A DNA stretch of 40,741 bases from a virus, in IMG/VR virus record IMGVR_UViG_3300023257_001087, positions 1-40,741 of that record, one strand, 5' to 3'. The notes under the pieces were generated by a model, which had not been told where the DNA came from, made no database searches, and was given only the letters and a program-made list of their open reading frames with translations. Shown piece after piece: positions 8,477 through 14,306 of this stretch; the first letter of the stretch is position 1; each line of letters opens with the position of its first letter. The position numbers were made by a program, and so were the translations under genes.

Positions 8477-9018
8477 TTAACCGCAATTACCCTCATGTCC
8501 CTGTTGACCATGTGAAACTTAGTTTTGTTTGTTACTTCTTCTATGGAAAATCTAATGTTTTGCAATACCTCGGTAAATTCAGATTTGGTCCACACATATC
8601 TATGCACTTCGTATTCAAGCCTTGACCATTGATTTCCATAGAGCTGAGTATATCCCTTGTTCAATCTGCCGAGCGGAGTATTGATCGCCCTACCACCATG
8701 CCTGTCATATCCCCCCTCAACATACCACTGAATACATCGATCAAGATCGGGCATTTCTACAACAAGTTTACCGCCTGCTTGTAATACCCTGCTAAACTCT
8801 CGCAAGATATCAATCGTATCCCATCTATAAAAATGCTCCAGGACATGAACGATTAATATTAATTCTATGCTTTTACTTCTAAAGGGGAGCTTAAAGATAT
8901 CGGCCTTAACATCGTATTTACTGCCACGCCTGGAGGTATCACCTTTCTCATAATCAAACTTATCAACATTGATATATCCATCCAGGTAATCACTGCCACA
9001 GCCAAGGTGTAGTTTCAC
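8473..9018 (-). CDS. class I SAM-dependent methyltransferase
   Basis: The 181-residue enzyme begins with the SAM-binding motif MKLHLGCGSDYLDGYINVD (LHLGCG, motif I) at its very N-terminus. It then has DVKADIFKLPF, the LILIVHVLEHFY helix and LREFSRVLQAGGKLVVEMPD, all typical of Methyltransf_11-type enzymes found in polysaccharide loci. The GTG start overlaps the HNH gene stop (GTGA). Likely acceptors are sugar hydroxyls or carboxyls on a glycan. Unlike its downstream neighbour it looks intact. Confidence 0.9.
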   Translation of the reverse strand: MKLHLGCGSDYLDGYINVDKFDYEKGDTSRRGSKYDVKADIFKLPFRSKSIELILIVHVLEHFYRWDTIDILREFSRVLQAGGKLVVEMPDLDRCIQWYVEGGYDRHGGRAINTPLGRLNKGYTQLYGNQWSRLEYEVHRYVWTKSEFTEVLQNIRFSIEEVTNKTKFHMVNRDMRVIAVK

Positions 9019-9242
9019 CTATTCCCCTTCTTCCGGTTTGTTTTTTTTAAGACAACTCTTAGATTGCCTTTTTTATTACTGCCACCTTTTGACAATGGTT
9101 TTTTATGATCGACTTCCCTCTTATCGCCCACCTTCAACCCTGCTTTTTTGCGAGCTGCATTACGTAGAGCCCGTCTTTTCTTTTGCTTGGGCTTTGAATG
9201 GTAATTATCATATTCTTTTTTGTAGTTTCTTTTTTTTGCCAT
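9015..9242 (-). CDS. small HNH endonuclease-like protein
   Basis: The 75-residue basic protein carries REVDHKKPLSKGGSNKKGNL followed by TNRKKG. The arrangement D45-H46, N60 and N69 matches a minimal HNH beta-beta-alpha metal finger. The zinc-ribbon cysteines of larger HNH proteins are absent. The N-terminus is very Lys/Arg-rich, consistent with DNA binding. Family members cut DNA and are often packaging accessories or homing-type enzymes. This one overlaps the metallopeptidase gene by 35 nt. No intron is visible next to it. Confidence 0.75.
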   Translation of the reverse strand: MAKKRNYKKEYDNYHSKPKQKKRRALRNAARKKAGLKVGDKREVDHKKPLSKGGSNKKGNLRVVLKKTNRKKGNR

Positions 9243-9609
9243 TTTGCCGTCGCTCTGTTAGTAGCTTATAGACTAGGAGTCCGATAAATGTTGACATTTT
9301 TTCCATGTCCTTTTCTCCCCCCTCAAAATCCCATAAGTACACATGACCCACTTCGTGGCAAAGACCCCATTCGATATATTTTCTGCTCATTCCATTGTAA
9401 ACACCTGAATAGATTTCGAGAATGACATCAAGTCCCCCCGGAATATATGATATCGAGAAACATCCACCACGAGAATTTGTATATTCCTTCTTCCAACGAA
9501 TTGTAGAAAACTGAATTAATGGAACAGAGTCAATAATCTCATCCCAACTCTTTACGATCATTTCTTGTATCTCTTTCTTTAATACTGCCCTGCTTTTCTT
9601 TTTTTTCAT
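9208..9609 (-). CDS. HExxH metallopeptidase-like protein
   Basis: I start it at the ATG at 9609, seven bases behind AGGAAG. The longer open frame to 9963 runs through three tRNAs and is not coding. The 133-residue protein has WGLCHEVGHVYLWD with the zinc-binding H85-E-V-G-H89 motif, preceded by a beta-strand (GGLDVILEIYSGVYNG) as in small phage and ImmA/IrrE-like peptidases. The N-terminus is basic. It may process a virion or host protein. Substrate unknown. It is the first protein gene downstream of the tRNA cluster. Confidence 0.75.
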   Translation of the reverse strand: MKKKKSRAVLKKEIQEMIVKSWDEIIDSVPLIQFSTIRWKKEYTNSRGGCFSISYIPGGLDVILEIYSGVYNGMSRKYIEWGLCHEVGHVYLWDFEGGEKDMEKMSTFIGLLVYKLLTERRQNGKKKKLQKRI

Positions 9610-9707
9610 CACTTCCTTTTGTCCTCTAAAATGTCCATGAATAATGTTTAGGTTGTAGGTAGTTACACCGATAGGTGTAAATTTATGTCCCTTAATATGT
9701 CCAATAG

Positions 9708-9778
9708 CGGGACGTGAAGGAGTTGAACCCTCGGCCTCAGGGTTGGAGTCTGAGATGTTCCCATTACACCAACGTCCC
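9708..9778 (-). tRNA. tRNA-Trp (anticodon CCA)
   Basis: The acceptor arms GGGACGT and ACGTCCC pair perfectly. The D arm is GTGT/ACAT, the anticodon stem TCAGA/CCTGA has one A-C mismatch next to the loop, and the loop CTCCAAC holds CCA. The T arm is GAGGG-TTCAACT-CCTTC. The discriminator is G, as in bacterial tRNA-Trp. CCA is not encoded, unlike in the neighbouring tRNAs. Confidence 0.88.
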
Positions 9779-9782
9779 AAAA

Positions 9783-9859
9783 TGGTTACGGGGGTGAGGT
9801 TTGAACTCACGTAAAATGGCTTATGAGACCATCGGCTTAACCAACTTGCCCACCCCGCA
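9783..9859 (-). tRNA. tRNA-Met-type (anticodon CAT)
   Basis: Acceptor TGCGGGG/CCCCGTA, D arm GGC...GCC with a GG-containing loop, anticodon stem ATGGT/GCCAT with loop CTCATAA, T arm GTGAG-TTCAAAC-CTCAC, then A and an encoded CCA. The T1-A72 pair and the lack of three G-C pairs in the anticodon stem argue against an initiator. It is either elongator Met or an Ile tRNA whose C34 would be converted to lysidine; I cannot decide. Confidence 0.9.
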
Positions 9860-9863
9860 ATAT

Positions 9864-9941
9864 TGGTGTTCCCGATGGGAATCGAACCCACGTAGTCAGG
9901 TTGAAAGCCTGGTGTCCTTATCCATTTAGGACTACAGGAAC
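9864..9941 (-). tRNA. tRNA-Glu (anticodon TTC)
   Basis: Acceptor GTTCCTG/CGGGAAC with one T-G pair, D arm GTCC/GGAC, anticodon loop CTTTCAA giving TTC, T arm GTGGG-TTCGATT-CCCAT, discriminator A and encoded CCA. The spacers in the Glu-Met-Trp array are only 4 nt, so all three are presumably cut from one precursor. Confidence 0.9.
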
Positions 9942-9949
9942 ATTGAAAG

Positions 9950-9974
9950 CAAAAGCCGCTCAATTGAACGGTTT
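9950..9974 (-). terminator. weak terminator-like hairpin, copy of the 4034-4063 element
   Basis: On the minus strand ACCGTT and AGCGGC can pair around CAATTG and are followed by TTTTGC. The sequence AAGCAAAAGCCGCTCAA is shared exactly with the terminator after glf, but here the outer stem is weaker. It lies between the small lipoprotein gene and the tRNA array. Confidence 0.5.
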
Positions 9975-10018
9975 AAAAATGCAGCCAGCTATTGCATAAA
10001 ATGCACTAACTGAATTCC

Positions 10019-10192
10019 TTATTTCTGTTTATCGCTATATCCGTCAATAAGCCTTGCTTCAAACACAATAAACACCGTGCAACCATCCATTACTCTGTGC
10101 CCACAGATAGCCTCATCCTGTCTATTTCTCAGGCTTATACTGCAACTGCAAAGCATGATAATCGTAATGATTAAGAAATATTTGAATGCCAT
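10019..10192 (-). CDS. small lipoprotein-like protein, 57 aa
   Basis: The ATG at 10192 overlaps the end of the papain-like gene by 22 nt and follows AAGGTGG. The protein begins MAFKYFLIITIIMLCSCSIS, a signal sequence with a cysteine (C15 or C17) suitable for lipid attachment. The short mature part carries two more cysteines (AICGHRVMDGC). Small lipoproteins beside cell-wall-active genes are often outer-membrane spanin subunits, so that is a possible role, but no inner-membrane partner is seen next to it. Confidence 0.6.
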   Translation of the reverse strand: MAFKYFLIITIIMLCSCSISLRNRQDEAICGHRVMDGCTVFIVFEARLIDGYSDKQK

Positions 10193-10752
10193 TCACCATC
10201 CACCTTAAGCATATGGAAAACTAATTTCCACTTGGGAGATATACCCACAAAATCTAATATGTTTTGCGGAGTAGCGACCTCAATGGGTTTGCTCGATACC
10301 TTTCTTGGCTTACATGCACGCCCGATCAACTCACTACAATAGGGAAAATATGAACCATTAAACTTTCTCGAAAACGAAGTTGTTCTGAATATCCAGTCCA
10401 GTCCCTGGCAGATAACACCAGGCCAATCATAGGGTCGATGCAACCACCTGCAGGCATTATAAAGAATCTTTGTTCTATCGGCCTGTTTTAATCCCTTGCG
10501 CCGATAAACACAAACCTCGGTCCTGCCATTAAAAAACCGTTTAAGATTGTTTATATTAACTCCGTTTCTGTTAGCTCCTATGGAATGGCCGGTAAAAGCA
10601 TACATCTCGGCATGGCTACACTTGCCATTGGTTTTGAGCCTGATTAACCGTGCAAACATACCCGATAGATTGTTAGTGAGGATTATGTCAGCCCTCACAA
10701 ACCGCTTAAATCCATCGGCCTCAAGTTTTTGGAATATTTCTTTCGGCTTCAC
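10171..10752 (-). CDS. permuted papain-like (YiiX/NlpC-P60 superfamily) protein
   Basis: The 193-residue protein has the circularly permuted papain arrangement: strand ADIILTNN, then KCSHAEMYAFTG with the candidate catalytic His47, then LHRPYDWPGVICQGLDWIF, and finally FPYCSELIGRAC with candidate Cys139. Such proteins act as amidases or peptidases on cell-wall or lipid-linked substrates. There is no signal peptide, so release would need a holin or delivery in the virion. The start is a GTG with a poor ribosome binding site overlapping the upstream gene. The frameshifted gene at 11165-11703 looks like a diverged relative. Confidence 0.7.
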   Translation of the reverse strand: MKPKEIFQKLEADGFKRFVRADIILTNNLSGMFARLIRLKTNGKCSHAEMYAFTGHSIGANRNGVNINNLKRFFNGRTEVCVYRRKGLKQADRTKILYNACRWLHRPYDWPGVICQGLDWIFRTTSFSRKFNGSYFPYCSELIGRACKPRKVSSKPIEVATPQNILDFVGISPKWKLVFHMLKVDGEWHSNIS

Positions 10753-10915
10753 GTTTTCGTATGTCCTCTTTTAGACGCTCATTGTATTGTCTGAACGCCT
10801 CGGTGAATTCACGAAGGCGGGTTGACAGTGCTTTACCCGTTAGTGGTTCTATGCCCCGCTTTCGCTGGATTCTCTTTAGTTTTTCCCTGTTGATGTCAAA
10901 TATCTTGGCGGTCAT
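10721..10915 (-). CDS. small basic hypothetical protein, 64 aa
   Basis: The protein starts MTAKIFDINREKLKRIQRKR and is rich in Lys, Arg and Glu with heptad-like spacing (LREFTEAFRQYNERLKEDIRKREAE), so it is probably a helical or coiled-coil protein. It overlaps the papain-like gene by 32 nt and follows the previous gene by five bases. No family is recognised. Confidence 0.55.
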   Translation of the reverse strand: MTAKIFDINREKLKRIQRKRGIEPLTGKALSTRLREFTEAFRQYNERLKEDIRKREAERNIPKT

Positions 10916-10920
10916 TTTAT

Positions 10921-11139
10921 TTAGTATCCGCCAGTAGTCTTATCAAGACCAAACGCCTCAACAATCCTATCCAAAAGGGGTAGGACAAATTTATCGTCCA
11001 CCTTTGTCTCGGTGCCAAGCACATGATTTCTTGCATAATCAACCAGACCCATTGCAAATATCTTGATTTTCTCCGGTGTCATCATCTGCATTATCACGGC
11101 GATTAATGTTTCAAGTAATAGCTTTTGAAATACGTTCAT
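10921..11139 (-). CDS. conserved small phage protein, 72 aa
   Basis: I start at the ATG at 11139 because GGAGG lies six bases upstream. It opens MNVFQKLLLETLIAVIMQMM, a hydrophobic amphipathic helix. The acidic second half (LGTETKVDDKFVLPLLDRIV) resembles the DD-x-x-LPL region seen in many small phage proteins encoded near lysis genes. A holin or holin-associated role is possible, but the hydrophobic stretch contains charges and is only marginal as a membrane span. Confidence 0.6.
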   Translation of the reverse strand: MNVFQKLLLETLIAVIMQMMTPEKIKIFAMGLVDYARNHVLGTETKVDDKFVLPLLDRIVEAFGLDKTTGGY

Positions 11140-11164
11140 TTTTACCTCCACATAAAATGTTAAA

Positions 11165-11703
11165 TTAATTTGCTGGCAAAATACAAGTTACCCGCCAGTC
11201 TGGATGATTGACCATTTCATTGGGTCTAATGTTTTGATGATTTTCAAAATTCCATGCAAACGCTACATTTGAAATGCACTCCATTCCACCTATGAGCCAC
11301 CACCAGTCGGGGGGCAATCTAGGCAAATCACAGCCAGGACAAACACAGTCTATTAAAAACTGTGTCCACCCCATATAGTAATTAGTCCAGTCATAATTAC
11401 AGGGGATTGAATATATCCTGGTAAGTGCAATTATCATTTCAAGCGGAGTAACGTTTCTCTTGCGAATCACAATATAGAGTAGGTGATCACCACCCCATCC
11501 ACTTATGTGCTGACATCCATCACCAGGATTGGCCGTAATCCATTTGTAATCAGGTGTGACCATAACCGTGTGGTAGACGGGGGGCCAACCCTACAAAGCA
11601 ATATGATCCCCAATAACTTTGGGTCAGATGGAACGGCCATAACTATGTCTGAGGGAAGGATTGGCATTAGCTTGATAAATAATTCCCAAGTGTCTTTCGG
11701 CAT
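11165..11703 (-). pseudogene. frameshifted permuted papain-like protein
   Basis: Two overlapping frames join naturally. The first reads MPKDTWELFIKLMPILPSD, then IVMAVPSDPKLLGIILLCRV. The second gives PPVYHTVMVTPDYKWITANP and ends DWRVTCILPAN at 11165. They meet at a run of six Cs (minus strand, about 11579-11584), and one extra C would make a single frame of about 179 residues. The joined protein has a candidate catalytic His in VYHTVMV, the NYDWTNYYMGW helix and a candidate Cys in MECISNV, paralleling the neighbour at 10171-10752. It may be a sequencing error, a real null or a slippage site. Confidence 0.65.
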
Positions 11704-11738
11704 TGATTCCCACTTAGAAAGTAATTCATCTAATTGAA

Positions 11739-11814
11739 TGGTCGGGACGGCTGGACTTGAACCAGCGACTTTCTGTTCCCAAGACAGACACTCTCCCGAC
11801 TGAGCTACGCCCCG
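11739..11814 (-). tRNA. tRNA-Pro (anticodon TGG)
   Basis: Acceptor CGGGGCG/CGTCCCG, D arm GCTC with loop AGTCGGGA, anticodon stem TCTGT/ACAGA around CTTGGGA (TGG), T arm GCTGG-TTCAAGT-CCAGC, discriminator A and an encoded CCA. The C1-G72 pair is typical of Pro tRNAs. It stands alone, 36 nt upstream of the frameshifted papain-like gene. Confidence 0.92.
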
Positions 11815-11878
11815 CACAAAACAAAGTAGGGTAATGATGCTGAATAAAATAAATGCTTTCCTCACGTTTAATCCTCCA

Positions 11879-11910
11879 TAAAAAAACCCGCCATCATACG
11901 TGATGGCGGG
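11879..11910 (-). terminator. strong rho-independent terminator
   Basis: CCCGCCATCA (11887-11896) and TGATGGCGGG (11901-11910) form a perfect 10-bp stem with a four-base loop. On the minus strand it is followed by TTTTTTTATG. It closes the transcript that contains the pseudoknotted element immediately upstream. Confidence 0.92.
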
Positions 11911-11923
11911 GATTTAATTATTT

Positions 11924-12067
11924 GGGTGTCGGAACTGTCGCGGCAGGTAGCTTCTTCCGACACCCGAAGGGCAATCTCTCACCGGCTACGGTGGGAAGCT
12001 ACTTACTCACCCTCCTCTGTTCAGCCCTATGGTCGCAATCCTAAGTCTGTTAAGGTTGGTTGCATAG
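11924..12067 (-). ncRNA. candidate structured RNA with H-type pseudoknot
   Basis: This 144-nt stretch holds no supported ORF but has four helices, two of them long and perfect. GGGTGTCGGAA (11924-11934) pairs with TTCCGACACCC (11955-11965). GTAGCTTC (11947-11954), inside that loop, pairs with GAAGCTAC (11995-12002) outside it, making an interlocked fold. CACCG/CGGTG (11980-11993) forms a hairpin. CTAT/ATAG plus GCAA/TTGC (12027-12067) form another. Complementarity alone does not fix the strand; minus is chosen because all genes and the adjacent terminator are on it. I match it to no known riboswitch or ribozyme. Confidence 0.6.
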
Positions 12068-12075
12068 AGCAGCTT

Positions 12076-12402
12076 TTAAAATCCTGGTCTCTTCTTGTCT
12101 GGTTCGATTAATATTGCCGACCTTTCCAAGTCTTTGAATTCTGTCCATGCTTTATCCCAAAACTTTGAACATTTTATTATGGGATCAATGCGATTTGGTG
12201 CGATTTTACATGCATCATAAAATAAAAAACATTCTGTTCGACAACGACCATACTGTGTTTCTACTATCCTAAGATGTTTGCATTTACTACATACGCCAAA
12301 ACCTTTCGTCAACTCATTGAGGTTTTCCTCTAGCTTCCCCTCAATTGCTTCAGCAAAAGTTTCCGCCCTTTTTAGCTCTTCCTTTCTTTCGTCAGACATC
12401 AC
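12076..12402 (-). CDS. Cys-rich hypothetical protein, 108 aa
   Basis: The N-terminal 35 residues form an acidic helix (DERKEELKRAETFAEAIEGK). The centre carries VCSKCKHL, YGRCRTECFLF, YDACK and IIKCSKFW, seven cysteines that could bind one or two metal ions. The C-terminus is basic. No enzyme family is recognised. It shares one base with the stop of the glycosyltransferase gene upstream and is followed by the structured RNA candidate. The cysteine-rich style recalls the protein at 566-925. Confidence 0.6.
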   Translation of the reverse strand: MMSDERKEELKRAETFAEAIEGKLEENLNELTKGFGVCSKCKHLRIVETQYGRCRTECFLFYDACKIAPNRIDPIIKCSKFWDKAWTEFKDLERSAILIEPDKKRPGF

Positions 12403-13370
12403 TACCCCATAATAAAATCAAGTAAATCATTCCACTCTTTTAAAAATCTGTCTATGTTCAAAACTTCTCTTGCCTTTTCCCTGGCATTCTTACTGAACCG
12501 CTTTCTTAGGTCTTTATCAGCTAATAACAGATTAATGTAATAAACGGCTTCGTCGGCATCGTCTGTGATAAATCCATTTATACTGTGTTCCACATAAAGG
12601 TTAACATTGTGATCCGGTGTAGTTACCATAGGCATTCCCGTTACAAATGCCTCACTTCTTGCCCTTGGGAAAGGACTCTCGTGAGTAGGGGAAAAATAAA
12701 CATCATAGTTAGCCATTGTTTTTTTTAGATCATCCCAGTTTTTTGAATGTCTTACTATCCCCTTTTCCCACTTCATCATCTTATCCCACTTGCTACCCAT
12801 CACCAGCTTTTCACACTCAAGGCTGGTAACTACATCTTTCCAAAAAGGATAGCCCGTTACATGAGGTCGATCTCCCATTCTACCTGCGACTGTCAGAACA
12901 CCATTAATCCCACCCTTCCACTTTCGCCATTCGTCTTGATCAAACCCATGTATGATAGTGCGCTGCGATTCATTAGGCATACCCCAAGATTTCTGCGAAT
13001 CATAGCTGTTGAATACCAGGTGATATCCTTCAAGCTTTGAAGCCATACCCTCTTTTTCATCATCACCACCACTCGGTTGAAAATGGAATATATAAATCAA
13101 AGGAATGTCTTTTGTAAGTATTCCCGATTCCTTCCAATTTTCAACCTGTCTTACCTGTCTACCATTATGGGTAATAATCAAATCAAAGTCATTGGGGTTT
13201 GCAATGTTGATAAAATAACAATTATATGGTTGTGGTCTGGTGTTTACTCGCCAGTCATAGGTTAGGTTTTCCCTGAGAAAGAAGAAAGAATGGCCTAATT
13301 TTGCTAGGCAATACTGATGTGCGGGATGAACACTAAAGTCCCCGAAAGAAAATGATTTTTTCCGTATCAT
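12402..13370 (-). CDS. GT4-like glycosyltransferase, 322 aa
   Basis: The C-terminal half shows the GT-B donor-binding pattern: VLTVAGRMGDR, MANYDVYFSPTHESPFPRAR and RSEAFVTGMPMVTTPDHN, with the conserved acidic residue before the small-residue helix, then HSINGFITDDADEAVYYI. The N-terminal half (LAKLGHSFFFLRENLTYDW, FDLIITHNGRQV) is compatible with an acceptor domain. It lies outside the main glycan island but in the same transcriptional direction, between the ParB-like and Cys-rich genes. Glycosyltransferases amid virion genes often decorate capsid or tail proteins. Confidence 0.82.
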   Translation of the reverse strand: MIRKKSFSFGDFSVHPAHQYCLAKLGHSFFFLRENLTYDWRVNTRPQPYNCYFINIANPNDFDLIITHNGRQVRQVENWKESGILTKDIPLIYIFHFQPSGGDDEKEGMASKLEGYHLVFNSYDSQKSWGMPNESQRTIIHGFDQDEWRKWKGGINGVLTVAGRMGDRPHVTGYPFWKDVVTSLECEKLVMGSKWDKMMKWEKGIVRHSKNWDDLKKTMANYDVYFSPTHESPFPRARSEAFVTGMPMVTTPDHNVNLYVEHSINGFITDDADEAVYYINLLLADKDLRKRFSKNAREKAREVLNIDRFLKEWNDLLDFIMG

Positions 13371-13407
13371 GTTTTATCCATTGTGGAATTTGATGCTTGT
13401 TTTTTAA

Positions 13408-13923
13408 TCAATTTTCTTTGCCTTTTTTAGGGGGAAATTCATAGCCACATTCAGGACATTGGAGGGGTTTTTTGCCAGAGCTTCCAGCCCCACCACCATT
13501 ACCACCTACATTCAACCCCTCATAATCAAAAATATCTTTAAGCTCTAATTCGTCAAAACCAAGAAGCTCCATGTCCAGTGCCCCATCATCAATTTCAACA
13601 ATTAAATCCTTAAGTTTCGGATAACACCATTCCCCCTGAGCCGAAGGATTATTGAGAGCGATGTTCAGGGCTTTTTCCTTTTGCTTATTTAGGTTGACAA
13701 CGCTGACCTGGACTTGCTTAACACCCTGTTCTTTTAAGATTTTCAACCGTTGGTGCCCTGAAATGAGCGTAAAGTCCTTATTTATAACCAAGGGATCAAC
13801 CAGCCCAAACTCATTGATAATCTTTTTCAGCTTGTCATATTCAGGATCACCGGGCTTTAAATCCTTTCTCGGATTATAGACAGCCGGTTTAATCTTTGAT
13901 ATCGGGATTGTTTTTATTTCCAT
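13408..13923 (-). CDS. ParB/Srx-like domain protein with C-terminal zinc ribbon
   Basis: The 171-residue protein starts with the ParB N-terminal domain: IPISKIKPAVYNPRK, FGLVDPLVINKDFTLISG and SGHQRLKILKEQGVKQV. The GHQR motif corresponds to the nucleotide-binding GxxR of ParB and sulfiredoxin folds. A glycine-rich linker (VGGNGGGAGSSGKK) leads to QCPECGYEFPP, half of a zinc ribbon. In phages such proteins lie near methyltransferases or terminases and may bind or nick DNA. A partition role is unlikely because no ParA is present. Confidence 0.82.
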   Translation of the reverse strand: MEIKTIPISKIKPAVYNPRKDLKPGDPEYDKLKKIINEFGLVDPLVINKDFTLISGHQRLKILKEQGVKQVQVSVVNLNKQKEKALNIALNNPSAQGEWCYPKLKDLIVEIDDGALDMELLGFDELELKDIFDYEGLNVGGNGGGAGSSGKKPLQCPECGYEFPPKKGKEN

Positions 13924-13945
13924 GTTTTATTTATCCAATTGAAAT

Positions 13946-14026
13946 TTATTTTACCCTACCCGCCCTTCCCCTCATGGGAACGGCCACCTTTTTCTTTTTT
14001 TTCTTCTTTCCTTTCTTCTTTGCCAA
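13946..14026 (-). CDS. very small Lys-rich peptide, 26 aa
   Basis: A TTG start sits nine bases after GGAGG and encodes MAKKKGKKKKKKK followed by VAVPMRGRAGRVK. The strong ribosome binding site and the position in an otherwise empty 109-nt gap support translation. Such poly-lysine peptides could bind DNA or RNA. The start codon is not ATG and the composition is low-complexity, so confidence is limited. Confidence 0.4.
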   Translation of the reverse strand: MAKKKGKKKKKKKVAVPMRGRAGRVK

Positions 14027-14032
14027 ACTACA

Positions 14033-14305
14033 TCACCTCCCTTTATTCCATTTCATTATTTGGGTATCGTAGAAGATTTTTTCACGAGGCATGTTTCGCA
14101 TTTCTAATATCACCCTTTTGGCAATCTTTTTCCACTCGGCATCGGTAGTTTCCGCTTTTGATGGTTCCAAATAAACTGATTTCTTAGGAGTATTGAGCTT
14201 TTTTAATTCATCCCCAATGTCTTCTAATAAAAAACCAATTTTCCGTAACTGACAAAGGAAGAAGATCGCATATGCACTTAATAGAAAAAATATGACTAGC
14301 TCCAT
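14033..14305 (-). CDS. single-span membrane protein, 90 aa
   Basis: The N-terminus MELVIFFLLSAYAIFFLCQL is a clear membrane anchor. A helical acidic/basic stretch (LLEDIGDELKKLNTPKK) and a soluble tail of about 45 residues (AEWKKIAKRVILEMRNMPRE) follow. The layout resembles small phage inner-membrane proteins such as inner spanins, but the tail is short and no lipoprotein partner overlaps it. One base separates it from the GT9 gene. Confidence 0.6.
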   Translation of the reverse strand: MELVIFFLLSAYAIFFLCQLRKIGFLLEDIGDELKKLNTPKKSVYLEPSKAETTDAEWKKIAKRVILEMRNMPREKIFYDTQIMKWNKGR

Positions 14306-14306
14306 C

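Noticed and set aside
9610-9963. In-frame N-terminal extension of the metallopeptidase ORF
   Set aside because: It reads straight through the Trp, Met and Glu tRNAs; the well-placed ribosome binding site is at 9609.
11704-11865. ORF start with an apparent signal peptide (MRKAFILFSIITLLCF) upstream of the frameshifted papain-like gene
   Set aside because: The frame passes through tRNA-Pro, and the hydrophobic stretch lies in AT-rich spacer next to it with no good ribosome binding site. I cannot fully exclude it.
11955-11993. Resemblance of the plus strand to the glycine riboswitch core (CACCCGAAGGGCAA...CTCTCA)
   Set aside because: The flanking P1 and CAGG elements of the aptamer are missing, and it would be on the non-transcribed strand; probably chance.
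11926-12111. Plus-strand 61-aa ORF
   Set aside because: It overlaps the structured RNA and terminator, lacks a ribosome binding site and runs against every other gene.
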